From Actinomadura rudentiformis (GTDB taxonomy: Bacteria > Actinomycetota > Actinomycetes > Streptosporangiales > Streptosporangiaceae), in NCBI RefSeq assembly GCF_008923185.1, contig NZ_WBMT01000002.1, forward strand, positions 124,001-188,000: a stretch of 64,000 bases of DNA. The letters run 5' to 3'. The notes beneath the pieces were generated by a model that worked only from the letters and a program-made list of their open reading frames with translations, had not been told where the DNA came from and searched no databases. This document shows, piece after piece, positions 45,135 through 53,221 of this stretch (position 1 is the stretch's first letter; every line of letters starts with the position of its first letter). A program made the translations under genes and the position numbers.

Positions 45135-45731
45135 ATGACCACACTCGACGGGCGCCGCGTCTACACCCGCGCCGACCTGATGGAGGCGCACGGCCTCGGC
45201 CGCAGCACCCTGGAGAAGTGGTACCGGGAACGCGCCGCCAACGGCCATCCCGAACCCGCCGGAACGGTCGGCTCCCAGCTCGCCTGGGATGCCGAAACCT
45301 GGGACCGCTGGTACGTGTCCCGCGACAAGGGCATTCCACCAGGCCTGGTCACCCGCGACGACCTGACCGCCAAGCACGGCCTGTCACGGCACACCCTCAA
45401 GAAACTCTGGGCCGACCGCGCCGAGAACGGCCACCCCGAACCAGCCCACCAGGTAGGCAAGGCCCTCTACTGGAACGAGTCCGAGTGGCTCACCTGGTAC
45501 GAGTCGTACACCCAGAGCCCAGCCGAGGGCCCCGACGACCTGGTCACCCTTGCCGATGCGGCCCGCATCCTGGGCCTGGCCCAGTCAAGCGCCACCGTCT
45601 ACGTCAAACGCCCGCCCGCCGGCTGGCCCGAGCCCGCAGAAGAACAACCCCTAGGAGGCGGCCGAGTCCGCCGCCTCTACCGCCGCCGCGACATAGAGAC
45701 CTACGCCGCCACCAAACCCCGCACCCCATAA
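45135..45731 (+). CDS. Protein of three tandem HTH (MerR/excisionase-like) units
   Basis: 198-aa protein with three copies of a 60-65-residue unit. Each has a short helix-turn-helix followed by a basic segment ending in Gly-x-Pro-Glu-Pro-Ala. Unit 1 has LMEAHGLGRSTLEKWYRERA and GHPEPAG; unit 2 has LTAKHGLSRHTLKKLWADRA and GHPEPAH; unit 3 has AARILGLAQSSATVYVKRPP and GWPEPAE. Each closes with an acidic-aromatic strand (ETWDRWY, SEWLTWY, RDIETYA). Single units resemble HTH_17/excisionase wings. It is likely a DNA-binding protein reading several adjacent half-sites. The inverted repeat just upstream is an obvious candidate site. No Shine-Dalgarno sequence is seen. Confidence 0.75.
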   Translation: MTTLDGRRVYTRADLMEAHGLGRSTLEKWYRERAANGHPEPAGTVGSQLAWDAETWDRWYVSRDKGIPPGLVTRDDLTAKHGLSRHTLKKLWADRAENGHPEPAHQVGKALYWNESEWLTWYESYTQSPAEGPDDLVTLADAARILGLAQSSATVYVKRPPAGWPEPAEEQPLGGGRVRRLYRRRDIETYAATKPRTP

Positions 45732-45787
45732 ATCTCGCTGGCGCTCGCAAGAGCTAAGGCCCCTCGCTAGCGCTCGGGACAGTCCCA

Positions 45788-45805
45788 TTGGGGCTCCCGC
45801 CCCAA
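45788..45805 (+). terminator. Terminator hairpin after the triple-HTH gene
   Basis: ttggggc / gccccaa 7-bp stem with a 4-nt loop, 57 nt after the stop. Confidence 0.55.
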
Positions 45806-45810
45806 ACCCC

Positions 45811-45869
45811 AAGCCGGGGACTCCGCCCCCAGACCCCCACCCCTTCAAAATCCACGTCCACGCACCGGG
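45811..45869. repeat. 59-bp boundary element, left copy (inverted relative to 49553)
   Basis: 59-bp sequence beginning aagccggggactccgccccc and ending ccacgtccacgcaccggg. It matches the reverse complement of 49553-49611 with 3 mismatches. It marks the left edge of a lower-GC accessory segment. Confidence 0.8.
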
Positions 45870-45956
45870 TCGCGCCCCCGGCCAGCGGGCTATCTGGTCC
45901 CACAAAGGCGGAGGCCCCGGCCGTATCGAGACAACCGGGGCTCGGTTCTCGGGCCT

Positions 45957-46316
45957 TCAGCGGACGACGATGACCGCCAATGCCAGGTATTTGCTTCCCG
46001 CGAGAGGGAAGCCCCAGGACAGGTCAGTGCCACTCTGCAGGTCGGCCAGCGCGGATCCGAACCGGTCTGGTCGGCTGATGCCGGTGGCCTGCGAGTGAGC
46101 CATCTTCGGGGCGTGCTGGTCAAAGACCTCTTCGAGCCAGCTCACGGCGCCCTCGGGTGTGCTGGTATTTCGCTGCAACATGCTCTGTGGCTTCTTCAGC
46201 CAATCGCGAGTCATGACCGGCGGCGTGGCCATGTTGAGGTCACCGCACAGAGCGTCACGTTTGGGGCCCTGGACGGTGACAGTGTCCCCGTGCCAGAGAT
46301 AGCAGTGAAAGACCAT
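45957..46316 (-). CDS. Hypothetical protein, 119 aa
   Basis: Unrecognised. The N-terminus (MVFHCYLWHGDTVTVQGPKR) is beta-like, followed by Leu/Trp-containing helices (PEGAVSWLEEVFDQHAPKMA) and a hydrophobic C-terminus (GSKYLALAVIVV). It lies just downstream of a strong terminator, so it must have its own short promoter region or depend on read-through. GC content is lower than outside the island. It has no transmembrane prediction other than the final 12 residues. Confidence 0.5.
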   Translation of the reverse strand: MVFHCYLWHGDTVTVQGPKRDALCGDLNMATPPVMTRDWLKKPQSMLQRNTSTPEGAVSWLEEVFDQHAPKMAHSQATGISRPDRFGSALADLQSGTDLSWGFPLAGSKYLALAVIVVR

Positions 46317-46340
46317 CGAGAGGCATCCTTCGAGGAGTGC

Positions 46341-46373
46341 AGGCCCCGCCTTGCTATCCCCAAGGCGGGACCT
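46341..46373 (-). terminator. Terminator downstream of the DUF397 operon
   Basis: Perfect 9-bp stem cccgccttg / caaggcggg (46345-46369) with a 7-nt loop, extended by agg/cct outside one mismatch. Confidence 0.7.
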
Positions 46374-46399
46374 GCCTCATTGGGCCACGTGCGGCGTGT

Positions 46400-46702
46400 T
46401 TAAGCGGCGGCAGTGGCCAGCGCCGGGGAGTCTGCGGGCAGGTCGAACTCGCCCGCCTTCGCCCCCGCGATGAAGTCGCGCCACTCGAAGTGGTCGAACC
46501 TGGAGACGTTGCCCTGCTCGTCGGTCACGATGACCGCCTCCCGGACGATCGCGACGTTCACGCACCCACAGGTCTCCTGCTGCCCGTCGCACTGGCTGGA
46601 CTTGATGAACACATGGCCTCCCTGGGTCGTCGGGTGTTGGAACCGGCCGACCGCGCCGTACTCTCCGTAGGCGCGAGCAACCGGGATCATGGGGCCTGAC
46701 AT
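46400..46702 (-). CDS. DUF397 family protein
   Basis: 100-aa protein with the DUF397 pattern: FIKSSQCDGQQETCGCVNVAIV, then VTDEQGNVSRFDHFEWRDFI and the closing GAKAGEFDLP. DUF397 proteins are small partners of XRE/DUF5753 regulators in actinomycetes (as in the BldB/AbaA-Whi gene sets) and have been proposed to act like antitoxins or regulatory partners. Here it lies 0.6 kb downstream of an XRE/DUF5753 gene, separated from it by two small genes with 4-6-nt gaps. A strong terminator follows. Confidence 0.85.
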   Translation of the reverse strand: MSGPMIPVARAYGEYGAVGRFQHPTTQGGHVFIKSSQCDGQQETCGCVNVAIVREAVIVTDEQGNVSRFDHFEWRDFIAGAKAGEFDLPADSPALATAAA

Positions 46703-46708
46703 GGGTGT

Positions 46709-46915
46709 TCATAGATCGACGGCCTGTAAGGGTGTTCGTCGTGGTTCCGCCGCCCAGTCGTCAATGGCCTCGAACATCGGTGCGGCGTTCGTTCCGCGAG
46801 GCGGAGATGTCGCCTGGTGAGGGTTGCAGGCCACCGTTCCACCGATGTGTTCCCACCAGCCGGGACCGTAGGTTATGAGCTTCCGGCAATGACGGCAGAC
46901 CAGCTCCTCAGCCAT
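46709..46915 (-). CDS. Small zinc-ribbon-like hypothetical protein
   Basis: 68-aa protein with a C-x2-C pair (VCRHCRKLITYGPGWWEHIG) and a third Cys at about 30 (VACNPHQ) that could complete a zinc site with His. The C-terminus is polar. The start lies 4 nt after the upstream gene and the stop lies 6 nt before DUF397, so it is translated in the same operon. Unrecognised beyond the zinc-ribbon look. Confidence 0.55.
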   Translation of the reverse strand: MAEELVCRHCRKLITYGPGWWEHIGGTVACNPHQATSPPRGTNAAPMFEAIDDWAAEPRRTPLQAVDL

Positions 46916-46919
46916 GCCG

Positions 46920-47258
46920 TCAGACCTTCAACGGCCGAATGCCCATGACACTCGCCACCGAGCGGGCAACCTGCTGAACGTCCCTCACATGGCCAATGCG
47001 CTGGGGCTGCTGCTCCCCCCACAGCCAGACGAACCACCAACCGGTCTCGGCGTCGAAGTCGCACCCGACTTCCTCACAAGCTTCTGATCCGTGCTTGGTG
47101 ACCACGAGGCGAGTCGGCAGGCCGACCCGTTCGACTCTTAGCTCCTGGCAAGCACAGACGAGCTCACGGCCCAACTCGTCCAGGAGCACAGCCCGCTGGC
47201 TGTCCGGCGTCGACTGGTCCGGTCGGGTCCCTCGGTGCTTGGGTCCGTCGAAGCTCAT
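46920..47258 (-). CDS. Hypothetical protein, 112 aa
   Basis: Small alpha/beta protein: an N-terminal helix (RAVLLDELGRELVCACQELR), a strand (GLPTRLVVTK), then CDFDAETGWWFVWLWGEQQP and a C-terminal helix ending VMGIRPLKV. The pattern resembles small actinomycete proteins encoded near XRE/DUF397 pairs. It heads the three-gene run that ends with DUF397. Function unknown. Confidence 0.55.
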   Translation of the reverse strand: MSFDGPKHRGTRPDQSTPDSQRAVLLDELGRELVCACQELRVERVGLPTRLVVTKHGSEACEEVGCDFDAETGWWFVWLWGEQQPQRIGHVRDVQQVARSVASVMGIRPLKV

Positions 47259-47324
47259 GACCAGGAAGCTACGGACCTGGTGAAAGCCGCCTCAATGAGG
47301 TTGCCCAAGATTGCCCCCAACCAA

Positions 47325-48185
47325 CTAGACGAGGGCAGCCAGGGCGTTAGCGATCAGAGCGCGGGCGGCCTGCCCGTACACGGCGGCGTCCGCCAGGCCG
47401 GTGAACACCCGCACGTAGGCTTCGACCTCGTTTGGCTGCATGAGCTTCAAGTAGCCGGAGATGAGTTCCACCGATACCTGTTCATGGTCGAAGATGGCGA
47501 ATCCTTCAGCGGGTCTCGCCTGCACACGGTCGGCATCCAGCGGGATAATCCCAAGTGACACCGCTGGAAGCTTCATCACTTCGAGTAGATGGCCAAGTTG
47601 TTCGGCGTGCGCGGCCGGTCCTGTAAGGCGGTAGTGGAGCACGGCCTCTTCGAGAATGAAGACGAAGCGGCGGTTGCCCTCCCTCAGGACACGTTGACGG
47701 TTCATCCTCTCCGCTACGGCGGCGGCCACGTCGTCAATGTGGACTCCTTGCCGTAGACGTACCTGTTGCAGCGTCGTGGTAGTGAACGCTGCGGTTTGGA
47801 TCAGCCCCGGGAACGTTCTCGACTGGTAAGCACGAATGACGGAGGCACGCTCATAGATCGGCCTGACCGATCGCTGCGCCTGTTTTAGTCCGGCGCGGTT
47901 GAGCTGCTGATAGGTGACCCACATTCCGGCGACTGAACGCTGCTCGGCAAGCAGCTCCTCAGTTCGCTGCTCGGAGACACCACAGATATTGCACCAAGTT
48001 TGGACGTCCTCAGCCGAGGCCGGCCGAGTACCGTGCTCGATCTTGCTTACCTTGGAGTTCCCATGCCAGCCCGCACGCTGGGCAAGCTCCTTGGCGGTCA
48101 GGCCCGCGCTTTGGCGGATCTCCCGAAGTTGGCCGGCCAATGCCTGGCGGGCCCGCTGAGCGCTGGAGGATGAAGAGGACGGCAC
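47325..48185 (-). CDS. XRE-family regulator with DUF5753 domain
   Basis: 286-aa DNA-binding protein. The N-terminal cro/C1-type HTH (residues about 10-70) includes LREIRQSAGLTAKELAQRAG and VSKIEHGTRP. The DUF5753 domain follows with VIRAYQSRTFPGLIQTAAFT, VAERMNRQRVL, FVFILEEAVLHYRLTG and the closing VFTGLADAAVYG. This family controls a neighbouring DUF397 gene in many actinomycetes. The GTG at 48185 was chosen because VPSSSSSSAQRARQAL is the usual family start; an ATG at 48239 would overlap the DUF6879 gene. It lies 11 nt after DUF6879. Confidence 0.86.
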   Translation of the reverse strand: MPSSSSSSAQRARQALAGQLREIRQSAGLTAKELAQRAGWHGNSKVSKIEHGTRPASAEDVQTWCNICGVSEQRTEELLAEQRSVAGMWVTYQQLNRAGLKQAQRSVRPIYERASVIRAYQSRTFPGLIQTAAFTTTTLQQVRLRQGVHIDDVAAAVAERMNRQRVLREGNRRFVFILEEAVLHYRLTGPAAHAEQLGHLLEVMKLPAVSLGIIPLDADRVQARPAEGFAIFDHEQVSVELISGYLKLMQPNEVEAYVRVFTGLADAAVYGQAARALIANALAALV

Positions 48186-48196
48186 TGTTTCGCGAA

Positions 48197-48784
48197 TCAG
48201 TCGAGCCTGTAGTCCTCGTGGTCGGTGGCAAGGTCCCATGCCACCGCGAAAGCCGAGGAGCAGAGCGAAGTCACCTCAGGGGCGTCGCTGAACTGGTGGC
48301 CTACGACATTTCCGTTTCCATCGAAGATGGAGAAGCGAACGAGTCGGCCGTCAAAGATCCAGAACGGGTTACCGGGGAGCGCCAGCGTGGAGGCGAGTGA
48401 ACGAGGAAGCCAACGAACAGCTTCGCCTATGGCGATGTTGTGTTCAGCCGTGATGCTGTGCTCCCAGCGCACATACTCGTTTACGGGTTCGGAGACGACC
48501 CGGACGCGACGCACCTGCACCCCTTGTGCCACCGCAATCTGGACAGCCTTTTGAAACGCGTTGCCTGTCGGCACCTCCGGTTGGGGACGCCCCTCCTTCC
48601 ACGCCAGGAACCGTGGGTCGTCCGTGATATGCCAGTCATGGATTTCCAGGTGGAACGCCGAAGACGTGCATTCCCCGATCAGTTCAGCGAAGCTCGGCTT
48701 GCTCTCGTCGCGTCCGTACGTCCTCAGCCGGGCGGGGGTGTTTCTCGGGTGTGAAGCGCCGCTTGCCACGCTCGTATTGCCCAC
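48197..48784 (-). CDS. DUF6879 family protein
   Basis: 195-aa protein whose conserved part starts near SFAELIGECTSSAFHLEIHD and includes DPRFLAWKEG, VQVRRVRVVSEPVNEYVRWE, PFWIFDGRLVRFSIFDGNGN and a C-terminal WDLATDHEDYRL. DUF6879 proteins accompany XRE/DUF5753 regulators and DUF397 proteins in actinomycetes; no activity is known. The first 30 residues are doubtful, since they overlap the broken upstream gene by 101 nt and no alternative ATG/GTG exists closer to the conserved region except a GTG at 48769. The gene sits directly upstream of the regulator. Confidence 0.72.
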   Translation of the reverse strand: MGNTSVASGASHPRNTPARLRTYGRDESKPSFAELIGECTSSAFHLEIHDWHITDDPRFLAWKEGRPQPEVPTGNAFQKAVQIAVAQGVQVRRVRVVSEPVNEYVRWEHSITAEHNIAIGEAVRWLPRSLASTLALPGNPFWIFDGRLVRFSIFDGNGNVVGHQFSDAPEVTSLCSSAFAVAWDLATDHEDYRLD

Positions 48785-48962
48785 TGGCCGCCTCCATGAT
48801 GATCTGCGCCATTGCGGGGGGAAGCCGTACGACTGACTCCGTGTCCTTGAGCCGACTGTCAGAGTTGATCCACGCCAAGGTGTCGGGCTCGGTGACGGTC
48901 TCGCCCTGGAAGTAGAAGTCCCCCGTCTAGGCGTCCACCCACACGGCCGGGCAGTCGTCCAA
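48684..48962 (-). pseudogene. Small gene broken by an in-frame TAG
   Basis: Reading from a TTG at 48962 gives LDDCPAVWVDA, a TAG stop (48927-48929), then TGDFYFQGETVTEPDTLAWI and a further 60 sensible residues ending EQAELR. The text either side of the stop reads as one protein (a C-P-A-V-W-V-D-x-x-T-G-D-F-Y pattern known from small actinomycete proteins next to XRE/DUF6879 genes). A single GAG-to-TAG change would explain it. Its 3' end overlaps the DUF6879 reading frame. It may be a pseudogene or restart downstream of the stop. Confidence 0.55.
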
Positions 48963-49042
48963 CCGCTTGTAGGGCTCCTACAGGGAGAGCAAGCGTAAGG
49001 TCCGCGTTGCCCGCATCGTCGCGCGGTGGGCCGGTCACCGCC

Positions 49043-49483
49043 CTAGAGGCCCTGGACATCACAGCGGGTTTCACCAAAGACCATGCGGTGTCCGCGGGCG
49101 GTGTCCATGTACTCGCGTACGCGGTGGATCAATCCGTCCCGCAGTTCGAAGACGAAGCAGTAGTCATTGACGTAGGTGTTTCCGTTCGCCAGCGTCGCGC
49201 TCATCGTCTCCTCCACGATCACACGGTCACCATCTGCGTAGAAGCCGTGGAAGGTGATGGCCACGTCGCGCGCGAAGAGTCGGGGAAAGTCGTCGGCGAT
49301 GAAGGTGGCGATCGCCTTCCTGCCGATCATGTGGCTGGGGACGTCGAGTGCCACAGCGGTGGCGTTGCCCGGCGGCGCCAACCACTCGGCATCCTCGGCG
49401 AAGAAGGCCGATATCTGGTCGGCGTCATGGTCGGCGAAGGCCCGCCAGGCGCCTTGGACTACATCCCGGTTCTCTTGGGTCAC
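49043..49483 (-). CDS. SnoaL/NTF2-like domain protein
   Basis: 146-aa cone-shaped alpha+beta-barrel protein. The start NRDVVQGAWRAFADHDADQI, the FFAEDAEWLAP segment, MIGRKAIATFIADDFP and the closing strands YVNDYCFVFELRDGLIHRVREYMD are typical of the SnoaL-like/ketosteroid isomerase-related superfamily. The predicted start is the GTG at 49483; upstream codons in frame are Arg/Ser-rich filler. It stands at the right edge of the island, beside the right 59-bp element. Enzymatic or ligand-binding function cannot be decided. Confidence 0.75.
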   Translation of the reverse strand: MTQENRDVVQGAWRAFADHDADQISAFFAEDAEWLAPPGNATAVALDVPSHMIGRKAIATFIADDFPRLFARDVAITFHGFYADGDRVIVEETMSATLANGNTYVNDYCFVFELRDGLIHRVREYMDTARGHRMVFGETRCDVQGL

Positions 49484-49552
49484 ATGGGTGACTCTAGGCG
49501 GGCTCGACTTGGAGGGCTGGCGGGAATGCGACCTCACCACGCCCCTTCGCGC

Positions 49553-49611
49553 CCCGGTGCGTGGACGTGGATTTTGAAGAGGTGGGGGTCTGAGGGCGGA
49601 GCCCCCGGCTT
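49553..49611. repeat. 59-bp boundary element, right copy
   Basis: Reverse-complement copy of the element at 45811-45869 (56 of 59 positions identical). It contains a gggcggagccccc core of the kind also seen near 25140. Confidence 0.8.
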
Positions 49612-49612
49612 G

Positions 49613-51577
49613 CTAGATCTCGGGGGTGTAGTGGCGGAGGACTTCGGGGTTGGCCAGGGAGTCGGGGTTGGCGGCCTGGTCGATCGGGGTGCCTAGGAGG
49701 ATCTTGCGCACGGGGACTTCCAGCTTCTTGCCGGAGAGGGTGCGCGGGATGCCGGGGACCTCGTGGATCTCGTCGGGGACGTGGCGTGGAGAGAGGGCTG
49801 AGCGGAGCTTTGATTTGAGGCGGGTGGTCAGGTCGTCGGTCAGGGCGGCGTTCTCGGCGAGCTGGATGTAGAGGATCAGGCGGCCCTCCTGGCCCAGCCG
49901 GCCGGTGTCGATGACCAGGCTGTCGGCGATCTCGTCGAAGGCCTCCACGACGCGGTAGAAGTCGGAGGTGCCCATGCGGATGCCGCCGCGGTTGAGGGTG
50001 GAGTCGGAACGGCCGTAGATGACGCTGCCGCCGTCTTCGAGGATCTTGATCCAGTCACCGTGGCGCCAGACGCCTGGGAACGTGTCGAAATAGGACTCGC
50101 GGTAGCGCGTCATGTGCGGGTCGTTCCAGAAGAAGACGGGCATGGACGGCATGGGTTCGGTGAGGACGAGCTCTCCGACCTCGTTCACGACGGGTTTGCC
50201 GTCGTCGCCGTAGGCCTCGACCTTGGCGCCCAGTCCACGGCACTGGATGACGCCGGCGCGGAGGGGCAGGAGGACGGACGGCCCGACGAAGCCCGTGCAG
50301 ATGTCGGTGCCGCCGGAGAAGGAGCCCAGGAGGAGGTCTTTGCCGATTGCCTCATAGACCCAGGTGAAACCTTCGGGCGGGAGGGGGGAGCCGGTGGAAC
50401 CCATGCCCCGGAGGGATGACAGGTCGAGGGTCTTGCCCGGCTGCTCGCCTGCCTTCAGCGAGGCCATGATGTACGGGGCGCCCACACCGAAGTAGGTGAC
50501 GTTGGTGTCGGCCGCGAGCTTCCAGAGGTCGGTGGGCGCTCCGTCGTACATGACGACGGTGGAGCCCACGAGCAGGCCGCCGATGAGGTAGTTCCACATC
50601 ATCCAGCCGGTCGTGGTGTACCAGAAGAACACGTCGCCGTGGCCGAGGTCCTGGTGGAACGAGAGCGCCTTCAGGTGCTCCAGGACGACGCCGCCGTGGC
50701 CGTGGACGATCGGTTTGGGGAGGCCGGTGGTGCCCGAGGAGTAGACCACCCAGAGCGGATGGTCGAACGGGACGTCCTCGAAGGCGAGCGGGTGGCCTTC
50801 GCGAGGAAGGTCGCTGTAGGGCACCCCCACGCGGAGGTCAGCGGCCGAAGAGGCCGGGTCGAGGTACGGGATGAGGACGGTCGCGGCGAGGGTCGGGAGG
50901 GAGGCCTCGATCTCCCGAACGGTGTCGAGACGGCTGAAGTGCTTGCCGTTGTACGCGTAGCCGTCGACGGCGATCAGGACCTTGGGCTCGATCTGTGCGA
51001 AGCGGTCGATGACGCTGGACGAGCCGAAGTCCGGGGAGCAGGAGGACCAGATGGCGCCGAGCGAGGCGGTCGCGAGGAAGCAGACCAGCGCCTCGGGGAT
51101 GTTGGGCAGGTAGGCCGCGACCCGGTCGCCCTTGCCGACGCCCAGCTCGGCCAGCCCGGCCCGTACCTCCGCCACGTGGAGGGCCAGCTCGCGATAACTG
51201 AGGATGCGGTGGCCGCCCGCCTCCGAACGGAAGACCACGGCGGTTTCGTCCGGGGTCTCGTCAGCGCGGCGAAGGGCGTTGGCGGCGTAGTTGAGGGTGG
51301 CGCCGTCGAACCAGCGCAGCCCGTCGACCGGCATGCGGCCCTCGGAGCGGACCGGACCGTCACCGCGGTGGCCGACCACCTTGAAGTAGTCCCAGATCGA
51401 GTCCCAGAACGCGTCCACCTCGGTGACCGACCAGCGCCACAGCTCGTCGTACGTCTCGGCAAGAATGCCGCGGTCCCACAGCCAGTGCAGGTAGTGCGTC
51501 ACCTTGGCGTTGGCCACGACTTCTTCGGAAGGCTCCCAGAGCGGAGCACCCTCGGGGGTCAGTTCGTCTTTCGACAT
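49613..51577 (-). CDS. Acetoacetate-CoA ligase (acetoacetyl-CoA synthetase)
   Basis: 654-aa ANL-superfamily adenylating enzyme that activates acetoacetate with ATP and CoA. The N-terminus has the family pattern [12 protein letters not shown] and [12 protein letters not shown]. The AMP-binding P-loop is [20 protein letters not shown]. Later motifs are [13 protein letters not shown] and [20 protein letters not shown], and the C-terminal catalytic Lys region is [14 protein letters not shown]. The ATG at 51577 has GAGGAGG upstream. It is probably monocistronic and used for ketone-body or polyketide-precursor metabolism. Confidence 0.93.
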   Translation of the reverse strand: MSKDELTPEGAPLWEPSEEVVANAKVTHYLHWLWDRGILAETYDELWRWSVTEVDAFWDSIWDYFKVVGHRGDGPVRSEGRMPVDGLRWFDGATLNYAANALRRADETPDETAVVFRSEAGGHRILSYRELALHVAEVRAGLAELGVGKGDRVAAYLPNIPEALVCFLATASLGAIWSSCSPDFGSSSVIDRFAQIEPKVLIAVDGYAYNGKHFSRLDTVREIEASLPTLAATVLIPYLDPASSAADLRVGVPYSDLPREGHPLAFEDVPFDHPLWVVYSSGTTGLPKPIVHGHGGVVLEHLKALSFHQDLGHGDVFFWYTTTGWMMWNYLIGGLLVGSTVVMYDGAPTDLWKLAADTNVTYFGVGAPYIMASLKAGEQPGKTLDLSSLRGMGSTGSPLPPEGFTWVYEAIGKDLLLGSFSGGTDICTGFVGPSVLLPLRAGVIQCRGLGAKVEAYGDDGKPVVNEVGELVLTEPMPSMPVFFWNDPHMTRYRESYFDTFPGVWRHGDWIKILEDGGSVIYGRSDSTLNRGGIRMGTSDFYRVVEAFDEIADSLVIDTGRLGQEGRLILYIQLAENAALTDDLTTRLKSKLRSALSPRHVPDEIHEVPGIPRTLSGKKLEVPVRKILLGTPIDQAANPDSLANPEVLRHYTPEI

Positions 51578-51749
51578 TGGACCGGCCTCCTCATCCCTAC
51601 CCGCGCCGCACTGCACGGTTCCCCCAGCATCAAGCCAGCATGCACGCCGCCGCAACTCGGCGTGAACTCGGGGTCGCAGATCAGACCACGTGGTCCAGTG
51701 CCGCGATGCGTCGAGTCACCCGCGTCCACTCGTTCAAGATCGCCTTCGG

Positions 51750-52475
51750 CTAGCGCCCTGCCGCCGGCCCTTCGGCAAGGGACGTCACCGCTCGGAGGAC
51801 CGCGTCGGTGTCGGCAAGGGTCGGTAGGACCACCTCGGCGCCGGCAGCGCGGAGTTCGGTCTCGGTGGCACTGCCGGTGGCCACGGCAATGATCGGTGAA
51901 CCCGCGATGTGGGCTGCCTGGACGTCACGCGGGGAGTCCGCGATGAACACCGTGGTCGACTCGGTGAAGCGGGCGCCGTGCTTCTCCCCCGCCCGGGTAC
52001 GGGCCAGCTCCAGCAGGGCGGCTTTGCTGTAGACGCCGTTCTCATAGCCGCCGATCTCCAAGTCGAGAGCGTCGGCCAGACCGAGCTCGAAGACCTTGAG
52101 TACGGCGTTCGGCTGGATGGAGCCCGTCAGCACGGATTGCACGGTGCCGGGGAGGCGGGAAAGGGCGGAGACGGCCTCGTAGGCCCCCGGCAGCACCCGG
52201 CCCTGGGTCTTGATGTCCGCGCGGCGGGCCGCGAAGGCCTCGGCGAGCGCGGGTATGAACGCCGGCAGGTGATCGTCGGTGGTGACGATGTCGTTGAACG
52301 CGAGCGTCTCGAAGATGATCTCCGACTCGGTCCGGCCGGGGGTCGGTGCCAGCCGTACCAGTGGCCGTCCGGTGGTCCGCTGGAACGCCTCGGCGTAGGC
52401 CTCCCGGGTGACCCGCCCCACGTCCACCAGCGTGTGATCGATGTTCCACAGCACCAGGCGGTTCAGCGTTGCCAT
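51750..52475 (-). CDS. HAD-like hydrolase with Asn in place of the nucleophile Asp
   Basis: 241-aa HAD-fold protein with a helical cap. Motif I reads LVLWNIDHTLVDVG, so the first Asp of D-x-D-x-T is Asn12 (codon AAC). Motif II (SVLTGS), motif III Lys (YSKAALLEL) and motif IV (VFIADSPRDVQAAH) are all present. The cap region contains FETLAFNDIVTTDDHLPAFI. A substitution of the nucleophile normally abolishes phosphatase activity. The start ATG is preceded by AAGGA at 7 nt. It is divergent from the small membrane protein gene. Confidence 0.8.
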   Translation of the reverse strand: MATLNRLVLWNIDHTLVDVGRVTREAYAEAFQRTTGRPLVRLAPTPGRTESEIIFETLAFNDIVTTDDHLPAFIPALAEAFAARRADIKTQGRVLPGAYEAVSALSRLPGTVQSVLTGSIQPNAVLKVFELGLADALDLEIGGYENGVYSKAALLELARTRAGEKHGARFTESTTVFIADSPRDVQAAHIAGSPIIAVATGSATETELRAAGAEVVLPTLADTDAVLRAVTSLAEGPAAGR

Positions 52476-52740
52476 CCCGTTCCTTGCTCGACGTCCGTGA
52501 ACCCGCGTCATGCGGCTCGCCCGCCGGTGCGGGCGAGCTAATCGTCGGCCCTCAGCCCCGTTCCCCGCAAGCCGACCGGGATCTGACCCATCGCGGGCCG
52601 GCGACAGGTCCACCGTCTACCGCGTCCACACAGCCAGGGCGGTGTCACCGTCGCCGCACCCCGGGATGCGGCAACTGCACTACGCACTCATCCGAGTGCT
52701 GATAGTAGTGGCAGTCGAACTCGCCGATGGTGGAGGTCAC

Positions 52741-53211
52741 GTGGGCACGACTGTAGGTCAGGTGGTGCGAAGTATCGTCGCCGACGTCGCACCCGAAGAG
52801 CTGCCGTTGCTCGACGACCTGTCATGGATGGACGAAGCCCGCTTCGCGCGGCAGCTCAAACGTCAGGGACGGCGTCGGCCGCTGGGCTTCGGAGTCGAAC
52901 AGACCATCGTTCTGGTCACGCCCATCGTGTGGATCGTGGTCGAGGACCTGGCCGGTCGCGCGGCAGGCTCCCTCATCACCCGCATGTGCGCGCGGACTCG
53001 GAACTCCGTCCGCAGACTGCTGCGGAGGCCACCTCCTCCCCCTCCCGCCATCCCGCCCCTGACGCCGCAACAGCTCGACATAGTGCTGAACCAGGTACGC
53101 GTGGCGGGAGATGCGGCCGGCCTCGAGCCGCATGTCGCCTCAAGCCTGGCCACCGCCGTGGTGGCCCATCTGGCGATCGACGACGGGCGCCACGAGACCA
53201 CAGACCGGTAG
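52741..53211 (+). CDS. Small membrane protein paired with the M48 protease gene
   Basis: 156-aa protein of no known family. Residues 1-50 are a soluble helical region (RSIVADVAPEELPLLDDLSW, then a basic stretch). One hydrophobic segment follows (about 52-68, VEQTIVLVTPIVWIVVE), then an Arg-rich part, a PPPPPPA linker and a C-terminal helix (LTPQQLDIVLNQVRVAGDAA). The GTG start has GGAGG 5 nt upstream. It ends 10 nt before the probable start of the protease gene, so the two are almost certainly co-expressed. It may be a regulator, inhibitor or docking partner of the protease (inference). Confidence 0.65.
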   Translation: MGTTVGQVVRSIVADVAPEELPLLDDLSWMDEARFARQLKRQGRRRPLGFGVEQTIVLVTPIVWIVVEDLAGRAAGSLITRMCARTRNSVRRLLRRPPPPPPAIPPLTPQQLDIVLNQVRVAGDAAGLEPHVASSLATAVVAHLAIDDGRHETTDR

Positions 53212-53221
53212 ATCCGCACCT

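Noticed and set aside
48927..48929. TAG as a recoded (pyrrolysine or suppressor) codon
   Set aside because: No sign of a pyrrolysine system in the window and a single substitution in a small accessory gene is a simpler explanation.
45811..49611. Insertion sequence or composite transposon
   Set aside because: No transposase or recombinase gene lies between the 59-bp inverted copies, and no flanking target duplication could be recognised.
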